Source of the DNA: Spirochaetaceae bacterium UBA6243
GTDB taxonomy: Bacteria > Spirochaetota > Spirochaetia > Treponematales > Rectinemataceae
Direction of reading: 5' to 3'
Assembly: GCA_002441395.1 (NCBI GenBank)
Contig: DJVZ01000022.1
Coordinates: 69,722 to 111,839, forward strand
Length of the DNA stretch: 42,118 bases
Shown: piece after piece, positions 24,786-34,600 of the stretch
Position numbering within the stretch: the stretch's first letter is position 1
Layout: the number at the start of each line of letters is the position of its first letter
Notes under the pieces: generated by a model
Told to the model about the DNA's origin: nothing
The model's input: only the letters and a program-made list of their open reading frames with translations
Database searches by the model: none
Position numbers and translations under genes: made by a program

Positions 24786-27305
24786 ATGAATGTAATTCAT
24801 GATCCTGTTGGCATATTCGCTCTTTTGCTTGCAGGCGTACTTTTTTCCGCATGGCTCTCCAATGTCTTTCGCTTCAATATCGCCGTAATCCTGCTGATCT
24901 TCGGCATTATCGCCGGCCCGGAAGTCGCCGGCCTCCTCGATAGTGGCGCAGTGCTCCAGATACTTGGATCAATCGGCATCGTATATGTCTTTTTCTTTGC
25001 GGGACTATCGACACGAATTTCAACCCGATTCCCCAGGCATGATGCATACGGCAAAATCCCTTTCAACAAAAGGTCCCCCCAATTCTTCGTCTGGACAGTT
25101 ATACCGGCTCTGACGGGAATTGCCATCGGCTTTGTGATCGGAAAATCGCCCTTGCAGGCAGCGGCCATAGGAATTTTCTTTGCGTCAGCAGGAATAGCTT
25201 CTTCTCTGGAAGAGAATTATATGAAGTTTTCGAGCCTGGAATCCTATGGGCTTCCTGGTTCGGTCTCGCTCCTCGTCGTGTTTGTGCTCCTGGCCCTGGA
25301 CGCAGTCGCAGGAGGTGCCGATGCGCGCAGATGCATATTCGTTCTAGCCTCCGGCTGCATTCTCGCCGGCGTCATCTGGTCTCTATTCCCGCGTTTGGCC
25401 TCAATTTTTTTGCGCCGTATTAAAAGTGTCGGAGTCATCGAGGGCTGGTTTTTATTTTTTCTTGTGTTTACAGCCTCCTATGCAGCCTCTTTTTTGTCTA
25501 TCCCGAATTGGTTCACTGCATATATCGCGGGAATTGCCTTGTCCTCGGCTGCAATGCCAACATCTGGTTCTGGAACAGGCCGCATCCTGCTCAAGGATGA
25601 CATTTTCAGTCCCGCTGCATTCTTTCTCATGGGTGTCTCGATACACATTTCAGAGTTCTCTTCAAATACTCAATGGCTTGTTTGGGGCGGCATTTTCATA
25701 GCGGGAGGACTCGCCGCGCGAATGCTTGTCGCCTTTTTTTCAAAAAGGATTGCCCTGATGAAAGGGCCAATGCTTGGGCTGGCCGTTCCTTTCACGACAT
25801 TCTCGCTTGCAATATCCTGGATTCTATATAGCTCGGGCATTTTTGACGCCCCGCTTTTTATGGGCGCGATCGCGCTCGCCCTCGTCACCGGCATCATCTC
25901 CAACAGCCTTATGAAAAAAGCCTCCTCTGCCGCGAAAGTCCTTTCTTCAAACCCGACAGAAAAGGCTGCGTTTGTCATTCCCAACAGAATTTTGATCGCC
26001 TTGTCCAAACCGTCCTCGATTCCGCACCTGCTCGAGCTGGGGGCCATCCTGCATGGGGCTGACAACCGCTCGCCGCTATTCCCGCTCGTCGTGCACAGTC
26101 CCGAAGACAGCGAAATTGCCCAGTCGGCGGGTTCGGAGACTATTCTTGCCACGGCGGTAATGAAGCTTTCAGGCATGCAGAAATCAGTGCTCCCCCTCAA
26201 TGTTGAGGCCATCAATCCGGGCCTGGGCATTTTAGAGTCCGCAATTCAGAAGAATGCCGATACAATCGTCATCGGATGGAACAAGCCACCGCGCCTTGCG
26301 CACGCTTTTTTCGGCAATATCATCGATCAGATCGTTTCCGGCAGCAACAGCATGGTCCTTGTGGCCCGTGGACGATTCCCCTGGAAATCGTCAAAGCAGA
26401 TCCTTGCAATATTTCCTCCTCTGGTCGATATGCACAGTGGTTACGAGGCGGCCTTGCAGTGCATAAAGCGATTTGCGCGCGCCTCGTTTGCGACTTTGCA
26501 CTGTTTCATTCCCAAGGACTATGAAGAGCAACTTGCAGACCTCTGGAAGATCACCTTTTCATCAATTAATTACAAAATAAGTACATTTTCAACATGGAGG
26601 GAAATTCCCGATCTCTTTCAAAAGGCGGCAACGGTACACGCTGCAATCGTGCTCGTGTCGGCCAGACCGGGAGAAGCATCGTGGAGCCCCGCATTCGAGC
26701 GGCTCCCTCACATCCTTGCCGAAAATCTGCCGGAGGCGAACGTGCTGATGCTCTATATGCCATCGTATAATGAGCAAAGGGAACAGCCCTCTCCGCAGCC
26801 AGCCCCGCCCGTCGAGGTTGAGGCCGCCTCATCACCCCAGCGCGCTGAGGCCTCTAATGCTGAGGCTCTTCTCCTGGAGTCAGTGAGAGCTGGAAGAATA
26901 CAAGTGAACATGCAGGGCAGCGCTCTGGCAGAGGGAATCTACAAGATCATATTCTCCGCCTTCCCCAACGGCGAGAAAAAGCAACTTCGGGCTCTTGCCG
27001 ATCACTGTATCGAAATGCTCCAGCGGCAGCCCATTGAGATTGAGCCTGGTGTCGTGCTCTTGCACGATCGACTTGAAAATATTCCCTATCCCATGGTCTG
27101 CTTTGGCGCCCAGAAAACAGGATACCGCCTCAGCGCGCTCGAGTCTCCCGTCCAGATCATCGTGCTTATTCTCGTCCCCGTACATCAGAGTGCCGATGAA
27201 CATTTGCGCTTTCTTGCCGATATCGCCGCATTATTCCGCATGCGCAATCTCAGACAACGCCTTATGGATGCCAATGAGCCTGAAGATTTGTTATCTTATC
27301 AGTAA
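24786..27305 (+). CDS. Cation:proton antiporter fused to UspA-like and PTS EIIA-like domains
   Basis: An 839-residue membrane protein. Residues 1-385 are a CPA-type antiporter with about twelve hydrophobic segments (ILLIFGIIAGPEVAGLL, then VYVFFFAGLSTR, LLALDAVAGG, FFLMGVSIHI). Residues about 395-530 and 535-660 are two UspA-like domains; the first has ADTIVIGWNK and SNSMVLVARG. A Pro/Glu/Ala-rich linker (about 660-695) leads to a PTS EIIA type 2 domain (about 698-835) with VVLLHDRLENIPYPMVCFG; His760 is at the place of the phosphorylated His. Ion flux may thus be tuned by a nucleotide and by PTS phosphate; this is inferred. The ion cannot be told. No Shine-Dalgarno site precedes the ATG. The next gene follows after 29 bases. 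Confidence 0.87.
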   Translation: MNVIHDPVGIFALLLAGVLFSAWLSNVFRFNIAVILLIFGIIAGPEVAGLLDSGAVLQILGSIGIVYVFFFAGLSTRISTRFPRHDAYGKIPFNKRSPQFFVWTVIPALTGIAIGFVIGKSPLQAAAIGIFFASAGIASSLEENYMKFSSLESYGLPGSVSLLVVFVLLALDAVAGGADARRCIFVLASGCILAGVIWSLFPRLASIFLRRIKSVGVIEGWFLFFLVFTASYAASFLSIPNWFTAYIAGIALSSAAMPTSGSGTGRILLKDDIFSPAAFFLMGVSIHISEFSSNTQWLVWGGIFIAGGLAARMLVAFFSKRIALMKGPMLGLAVPFTTFSLAISWILYSSGIFDAPLFMGAIALALVTGIISNSLMKKASSAAKVLSSNPTEKAAFVIPNRILIALSKPSSIPHLLELGAILHGADNRSPLFPLVVHSPEDSEIAQSAGSETILATAVMKLSGMQKSVLPLNVEAINPGLGILESAIQKNADTIVIGWNKPPRLAHAFFGNIIDQIVSGSNSMVLVARGRFPWKSSKQILAIFPPLVDMHSGYEAALQCIKRFARASFATLHCFIPKDYEEQLADLWKITFSSINYKISTFSTWREIPDLFQKAATVHAAIVLVSARPGEASWSPAFERLPHILAENLPEANVLMLYMPSYNEQREQPSPQPAPPVEVEAASSPQRAEASNAEALLLESVRAGRIQVNMQGSALAEGIYKIIFSAFPNGEKKQLRALADHCIEMLQRQPIEIEPGVVLLHDRLENIPYPMVCFGAQKTGYRLSALESPVQIIVLILVPVHQSADEHLRFLADIAALFRMRNLRQRLMDANEPEDLLSYQ

Positions 27306-27334
27306 GTCTATTGCCAATCACAGGAGTCTGAAAA

Positions 27335-28576
27335 ATGAATGCTTTGCTCATCGCACTCGGCATCAGTTTTCTTGTCAATGCGCTCTTTTTCGTGTTCGCA
27401 TCGATTAAAAAAACCGACGTCGTCACCGATCTCTCGTATGGCCTTTCGTTTTTTCTGACGAGCCTGGGGCTTGCGCTCGTCACTCACGTCCATGGCTTCT
27501 TCTGGCTTTTCCCCTTCGTCGCGGTGATGCTTTGGGCGGCGCGGCTTTCCTTTTATCTTTTTAGACGCATTCTGACAATCAAGGTCGACCATCGTTTTGA
27601 CGGGCGCAGGGAAGATCCTGTCAAGTTTGCCCAATTCTGGATTCTTCAGGCAGTGAGCACTGTCATCATTATGCTGCCCGTCATCATAGGCGCTTCTCGT
27701 GAGCCTGTGGGCTTTTCTTTCCTGCAGCTTCTGGGGGGCCTGGTGTGGCTCATTGGTCTTCTGATCGAAGCTGTAGCCGATGCGCAGAAATTCAAGTTCA
27801 AAAAAAACAATCCCGACGGTTTTGTCAGCACGGGAATGTGGAGCTGGTCCCGGCACCCGAATTATTTTGGCGAGATGCTGGTATGGTGGGGGCTCTGGCT
27901 CTATGTGCTCCCCTCCCTCCAGGGATGGGAGAATATAGCTGTCTTAGGGCCTCTCTATATCACTATTCTGCTTAGATTCGTGTCCGGCGTGCCGCTTCTG
28001 GAGAAGACGGCATCGGGAAAATACGGATCGCTTCCTGAATATAAAGACTATGTGTCCAGTACGCATCTTCTCTTCCCCTGGCCGCCCAAGTCAAAGAGCG
28101 CAAACGCCCGCAGCTCCACCGCGTCCATCCCGACGATCGGGTCGCTTTCCGATGAAGAGTTCGCAGGACGCTGGTACGAGCTCGGGCGCATTCCCCTGCC
28201 CGTCGCCCGCGACTGGATCATGACGAGCGATGTCTATGAAAAACAGCCCGATGGTACGTGGCGCGTCCGCTACGAAGGCAAACCTGATCAGGACCGCACG
28301 CGCACCAAGGTGCTGCGCCAGAAACTCAAGAGGCCGGACGCGGCGGCCCCCGGGGAAATGCTGGTGAGTTTTCTGCCGGGCATATGGATGAAATACCGCG
28401 CAGTACATATGAGCTCTGACCGTCAATCCATGCTCGTCACAAGTTCAAAAATGAAGTATCTCTGGATTATGTCGAGAAACGCCGATCTTCCGGAAGAAGA
28501 GTATCAAACCCTGCTTTCCACTGCGGCCTCCCTCGGCTTCGATACGCGCGCCGTTCAGAGAATTCCCCAGCATTAA
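27335..28576 (+). CDS. DUF1295 membrane protein fused to a Blc-like lipocalin domain
   Basis: A 413-residue fusion. Residues 1-255 are a DUF1295/steroid 5-alpha-reductase-like membrane domain with six or seven hydrophobic segments and the signature NPDGFVSTGMWSWSRHPNYF, then GEMLVWWGLWL and VPLLEK. Residues about 268-413 resemble a bacterial lipocalin: GRWYELGRIP gives the GxW motif and KMKYLWIMSR followed by EEEYQTLLSTAASLGFD matches the C-terminal end of Blc. A lipid or sterol-like ligand is therefore plausible, inferred from both halves. If the last helix ends inside, the lipocalin would be cytoplasmic, unlike Blc; topology is unknown. AGGAG precedes the ATG. It is the second gene after the antiporter fusion. 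Confidence 0.82.
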   Translation: MNALLIALGISFLVNALFFVFASIKKTDVVTDLSYGLSFFLTSLGLALVTHVHGFFWLFPFVAVMLWAARLSFYLFRRILTIKVDHRFDGRREDPVKFAQFWILQAVSTVIIMLPVIIGASREPVGFSFLQLLGGLVWLIGLLIEAVADAQKFKFKKNNPDGFVSTGMWSWSRHPNYFGEMLVWWGLWLYVLPSLQGWENIAVLGPLYITILLRFVSGVPLLEKTASGKYGSLPEYKDYVSSTHLLFPWPPKSKSANARSSTASIPTIGSLSDEEFAGRWYELGRIPLPVARDWIMTSDVYEKQPDGTWRVRYEGKPDQDRTRTKVLRQKLKRPDAAAPGEMLVSFLPGIWMKYRAVHMSSDRQSMLVTSSKMKYLWIMSRNADLPEEEYQTLLSTAASLGFDTRAVQRIPQH

Positions 28577-28583
28577 GAGAGAT

Positions 28584-28615
28584 AAAAAAGGGCTGCCGCG
28601 TCTGTGCGGCAGCCC
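28584..28615 (-). terminator. Terminator of the giant repeat protein gene
   Basis: GGGCTGCCGC at 28590-28599 and GCGGCAGCCC at 28606-28615 form a perfect ten-pair stem with a six-base loop. On the minus strand it is followed by six T (complement of 28584-28589), so it ends the minus-strand gene whose stop is at 28636. It lacks a T run on the plus strand, so it may only weakly stop the DUF1295-lipocalin transcript. Confidence 0.85.
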
Positions 28616-28635
28616 GTGGACTGTTTCTGAAGTCT

Positions 28636-31600
28636 CTACTGATTCTTGATCAGCACGAACTCGACCCGCCTGTTCTTCCAGCGATTCTGCACGTCGGTAA
28701 ACGAGACGACAGGTTCGCTCGAGCCGAGACCCTCGACGGAGAGGCGGCGCGGATCGACACCGTTGTCCACAAGCATCTTGCGCACGACTTCCGCACGTTC
28801 GGTCGAGAGAGGAATGAGTTCGTTCACCTCCTCCTGCTGGATGCGCGAGGCGCTGTAGCCGAGCATCTTGCCGACATTGTTGCCGTGGCCTTCGACGCGC
28901 ACCCGATAATCGGGGAATTTGCCCAGAATCTGCGCGACGCGCGCGACCACTCTCTCGTTTCTCGACACTATCTCGCTGTCGAGGCCGATGAAATCGGCGT
29001 GGTTCGCGCGGAACACTATGGAGGGCACTCTTATCTTGAGCCGGTCGCCGTCGCGGATGACGAGGACATCGACCGCGATGACGCCCTTCACCTTGGTCTG
29101 GTTGCCGAGCGCATCCCAGCATGTAAACTCGAATGGATAGTCAGTGGCCGATTCGACCAGCTCTCCCTTGGAGGATTTGCCGTTCCATGTAATCTGTGCC
29201 GGCGGAGTGCCTTTGCCGTTCCATGCCATGAAGGTGCGGGTCGGTCCGGTCCCCTGCATCGTTGAAGATTCGACGACGGCGGTCTCCATCACCTCAAGCT
29301 TCCATTCGGTGATGCCCGCATTCTTGTCCGCCGCGATTCCGAAGGTGAGGATGTCATCGACGCCGTCGCCGTCGGGACTGAAGTATTCCGGGCTCACCGT
29401 GATGTCCACCTTAGGCGGCTCGATCTTGACGACAATCTTTCCGCTGCTCGCCTCCGCGACATCGCCCTTGAGGTATTTCACTACGAGCTTGCCGGTGAAG
29501 CTGTCCTCGATGACCTGCCCTTGCAGGTCGCGTCCGTCCCAGACGAGCCGCGTCGGGACATCCGCGCCGCTGCCTCCGAAGAAGGAGCGCTCGACGCCCT
29601 TCGAGTCGAGGAGCGAGAAGCGCCACGACTCGACGCCTTCGCGGTTCTCGACCGTGAGCGAGAAGGATACATCGTCGCGGATGCCGTCGCCGTTCGGCGA
29701 TATGCCGGTATCGGAAGCCGTGACAAAGACTCTCGGCTTGGTGGCGTCGACCGTAATGCCCTTGACCACCGCAGAGGCACTGTTGCCGGCGGCGTCGACG
29801 CTGACGACCTCATAGGTGTAGGTTCCATTCGGTACGAGCCTCTTGTTCGAGTCCAGACCGTCCCACGTGAAGGTCTTGGCCTGACCCTTCCAGCTGTAGC
29901 TGCGCACGGTCGCGCCCGAGGCGCTCCGAATTCTGCCCGACCAGTCGTCTCCTGGATCAGAGCTCTGTGTTATCGTAATATAATCTTTTATGCCATCGCC
30001 ATTTGGAGAGAACAAGAGAGAATCGGCGGATAGCGAGATTCTCGGCGCGACAGTGTCGACGACGAGCTGCATCGGGCCGAAGTTGAAGAGATCGCCATTC
30101 GCGTATTCGAGCGAGAGATACACACTGTAGGAACCGTCGGGCACTTTCAGTCCCGCGTCCGTCATGCCGTCCCAGGCATACTGGGCCCTGATGTCGGTCG
30201 TGCCCTTCCAGCTGCGGAGCGGCGCCTGTCCCTGCACGGCCTTTGCCCCCGAGAAGATCGATACGGAATAATTCACCAGGGTGTCGGGCTTCGGCGCGCT
30301 GATATTGATGTAGGCGACATCCTTTACGCCATCGTCGTTGGGGCTGAAAGCGCTCGGGTCGAGCCTGAGGCTTACGTTTTTCTGTGTCGCGTCCACCACG
30401 ATCTGCTGACGCGGCAGAACAAAGGAGTTGCCGGCCTCATCGATGGAACGGAGCTCGTAATAATAGGCTCCATCCGGCACGAGCTTGCCGTTCTGATCCT
30501 TGCCGTCCCAGACGATGTCCGCGAGCATCGGGTACCATTCCCATGTCCGCACGATCTTGCCGGCCTCGGAGCTGATCTGGCCGTTCCACCGGTCGCCGTA
30601 GACGCTGTTCTGCGTTATTTCGACAGTGTCCGCCCGGCCATCGCCATTGGGCGAGAAAATCGAGCGCGAGAGATTGACCGTCGCCTGCGGCGCGGCGCGA
30701 TCCACGCTCACCGGGGCCGGTCCGTCTTTGGCGAGCGCATCGTTCAAATACAATATTTCAAGGCTCACGCTGTAGTCGCCGTCCGGCACCGCCGCGCCGG
30801 CGTCATTCCTGCCGTTCCAGCGGTATTCGCGGGCCAGGTCGATGCCGCCCGTCCACGTCCTCACGGCGGCCCCGTCCTTGCCCCTGATGGCCAGGCTGTA
30901 CTGTTTGATGCGGTCTCTCGCGTCAGCCTCGACATTTATGACAAGTTCATCTTTTACGCCGTCGCCATTGGGGCTCACCGCCTTGTCACTGAGACGCAGC
31001 TGTACCGCGCGCCGCCCTGTTTCAACCTGAATGTGGAAGGGACCCGCGACAGTCTTGTTGCCCGCCGCATCCTGGGATTCCACCGTATAATCGTAGAAGC
31101 CATCCTGGACGGCCGAGCCGCTGGCATTGCGCCCATCCCACACGAAGTCCTTTGCCTCCGCCTGCCAGGTCCAGGTGCGCGCGATATTGCCCGCGCTGTC
31201 CTTCATCGTGCCCTTCCAGTCATCTCCCTGGGCCGATTTCTGGGTTATCGTTATAGTGTCGCTTCGGCCATCGCCATCCGGCGAGAAAATGCTGCCCTGA
31301 ACCTTCACGTCAATCTGGGGGAATTGCCTGTCGAGAAGGAAGGTCCCTGTCGCGCTCTCGGCCTCATCGCCATTGCGGTAGACAACCTTGAGGGACGTCG
31401 CGTAATGGCCATCCGGCGCGGGAATCTGCGTGTCGGTCTCGCCCCGCCATTCATAACGGCCGAGCGGCGTCTCGCCCTTCCAGGTCCGCACGGCGCTCAG
31501 CGCCGCAGGACCGTCCTGCGCCACAACCTGCAGCACGTATTCCTTTACTTTTTCAGGCGCGACGACATCCGCGGTGAACACTTCCACATCTTTGACGCCA

Positions 31601-34600
31601 TCGCCGTTCGGGCTGAATGCCCGGTCGCTCAGCGTCAGGCGCACCGCCTTTTTCTCCGTCTCTATCTCGAACACCGGGCTTGTGTAGCTGAACGCATTGC
31701 CCGCCGCGTCTTTCGATTCAAGCTTATATTGATATTTGCCGTCGGCCGCGATATTGCCCGCGTTGTCCCGGCCATCCCACTCAAAGGACTGCACGGTGCC
31801 TTCCCATGTCCAGCCGCGAACTTCCTTGCCGGCCATGTCGACGATGGTTCCGCGCCAGTCGTCCCCTGGCACCGAGGTCTGCTGAATTGGCAAGGTATCA
31901 TTGATGCCGTCATCGTTGGGGGAAAAAATCGTACTCTCCACCTTCGCCTCGGCCTTTGGCGCCGCGCGGTCGACCACGAGAGGCCCGAGGTTCACTTCCG
32001 TGGAATCGCCGTTGGGATACTCGGCGTGGAATACCGCCGTATAGTTGCCGTCGGGCACGGACAGACGAGCGAGACTCGTGCCGTTCCAGGTGATGGACTG
32101 AGGTACATTTCCCGTTCCCTTCCACTCCATCACCGACTCCTGACCGGCAAGGACGGCGAGCCGCCAATCCCCTACGGTCTGAGGCGCGGTCACGACGATC
32201 GAGAGCGACATCTCATCCTGAATGCCGTCTCCGTTCGGGCTTATCGCCATATGGCTCGCCGAAAGCGATGATTGTTTCGAGGCGGTGTCGATGCCTATTT
32301 TCAGCGGCTCTGACGCAAAGCTGTTGCCAGCCGAATCAACGCAGAGCAGGCGATAATAGTAAATTCCATCGGCCAGCAGGGCTCCATCGGCCGTTCTGCC
32401 GTCCCAGAGAATTTCCGCCGGCTGGCTGTTCTTGAACTCCCATTTGCGCCTGAGCGTCCCCTGCGCATCGCGCAGCTCGCCCGTCCAGAGTTTTTCCTCC
32501 GAGCCAAGCTGGGAAATAATCATCTGTGACTGCTGCGCGCCGCCCCTGGGATTGAAGAACTCGCGCGAGCGCGAAATCTGGGCCTGTGGCGCGGTATTGT
32601 CGATGATAAAGTCCGGACTCGACTGGGTAGTGCTCCAGCCATTCTCATACTCGAGCGCGAGCTCGAAATGATATGTTCCCTCTCGCAGCGGCGCTCTCTG
32701 ACTCTTGCCATCAAACTGAAGCGCGCCCGGAGGAGGATTGGTGCCGTCGCCCGACAGAAGCGGGAAGCGGGGAGCCTCCCCCTTGGCTGTCTGTGTGCCG
32801 GCCGTCCCCACAACATCCAGGTTCCAGACCAGCAGCCCTTCGGTATTCTCAAGCTTGATATTCAGACCCAGAACATCCGCGACGCCGTCGTCGTTCGGGC
32901 TGAACGCCTCTCTATTGAGCGCGAAGGCAGCCTTGGGCGTTCTGGTGTCGACGACGATTGGGCTATAATCGGTGTGGAATTCGTTGCCCGCGACATCCGT
33001 ACTCGCAAGCTCGAGAGTATACTTGCCATCCGCTATGCGGCGACCGGTCGAATCCCGTCCGTCCCACACAAACCGATCGGGCAGCGCATCCCGATATTGC
33101 TGGGTGTATACAAGGTCGCCCTGCTCGTTCCGAATACTTAGGTTCCACACATCTTCCTTGCTGCCCGTGAATGCGAAGGTCAGCGCGTCGCGGCTTCCGT
33201 CCCCGTCGGGGCTGAACACCGACCGCGCGTCGTCGAGCACAATCTCGGCGAAAGGAGGCGTCGCGTCGAGCACGAAGGAATCCGAATAGACGATGGGCGA
33301 ATATCCGTTTCGGTATTTCATCTCGATGCCGGCCCGATATTGGCCGTCCGAGAAAGCCTTTCCTGAAGCATCCAGGCCGTTGAATGTCAGCGAAGAGACA
33401 GGCGGGGTTGCGCCGTCGCCCGAGGAGGACCACACGGTCTTGCCGTTCTGATCCTGAATAACTTCTTTCCATGACACGAGATTGTTTAAAGATTCGAGGT
33501 TGAAGTCGATGTCGATCGTGCCTGTCTTGCCTTCCTTCGCCGGGCTGAAGGCTTTTTTGTCCGCGGCGACGCGGACGGCCGGCCGGCTCGTGTCGACCAC
33601 AATCCAGTCTGATTTGTCGGCAGAGACCCCGATTGTCTTGAAGCCCACATTGCCCGCCGGGTCAACACTGGACAACTTGAACTGATAATACCCATCGGGC
33701 ACACGCTTGCCCGCGTCATTGGTGCCATCCCAGACAAAATCGCGCGGGGCGGAGCGCCCTTTCAGGTCCATGGTGCGCACCGCGTTGCCGCCCGCGTCGA
33801 GAATTTCGTATTTCCAGTTGTCTTCTATCGAGCCCTGGGTTCTGAACGAAATAATATCCTTGTTGTTGTCGCCGTCGGGGCTGAAAATCAATGAATCGTT
33901 GCCCTGGAAGAGCTGCTCGTCGCCCATCACCCACGCGTTCACCGTGGGCGGAGAGCGATCCACCACGACATTCATGCACGAGTCATAGTTGATGTTGGTG
34001 TTCCCAAGATCATCCCACGCGTGGAAGCTGGCGATATAGGTCCCTTCGGGCACAAGATTGCCCTGATCGTCTTTGCCGTCCCATCGCAGCACATCGGGGA
34101 CTAAGACGCTATGCTTCGAATAGCCGAAACCTTCTTTCAGGGTGGAGAAAGAATTGATGCTCTCCGGCAAGTCCGATTGCTCGGTGATGGTCCGTACGAC
34201 TTTGCCTGACGAGCGGTCTTCAATTTTGAAAAGCCAGCCCGCGATTGTTCTCTGTTCATCTTTTATTGTGAGGGGGAGTTCGAGCCAATCCTGCTTGCCG
34301 TCGGCGTTCGGCGAGACATATTCGACAGGGGTGCCGCTCGTCGTGCTTGGCAGCTCCAGCGCCACCTCAGGGGGGCTCTTGTCGGGCTGTCCCCAGGTGA
34401 GCCGCGCGCCGACGCTGAACGCGTCCAGAGAATCATACAGCGGCATAAAACCGACCGCGGGCGCAATCTCCGACACGCTCTTGTTCTGCGGGCCCTTCTT
34501 CCCCAGGGGAATGCTGCCCGAGAGCGTGATCGAAGGCCAGGCGCTCCTGCCTGATTTCTGTTGAATATCATACAGGCTGCTCGCCATCGAAAGGCGCAGG

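Noticed and set aside
31033..32271. A 412-codon open frame on the plus strand opposite the giant repeat gene
   Set aside because: It is the antisense of the repeat array; its repeats mirror the coding repeats and it shows no known family. The minus-strand frame has signal peptide, repeats and OmpA domain.
29061..34314. Regularly spaced DNA repeats that might suggest a CRISPR array
   Set aside because: The spacing is over 300 bases, the repeats are imperfect and they are in frame, coding for SPNGDG motifs.
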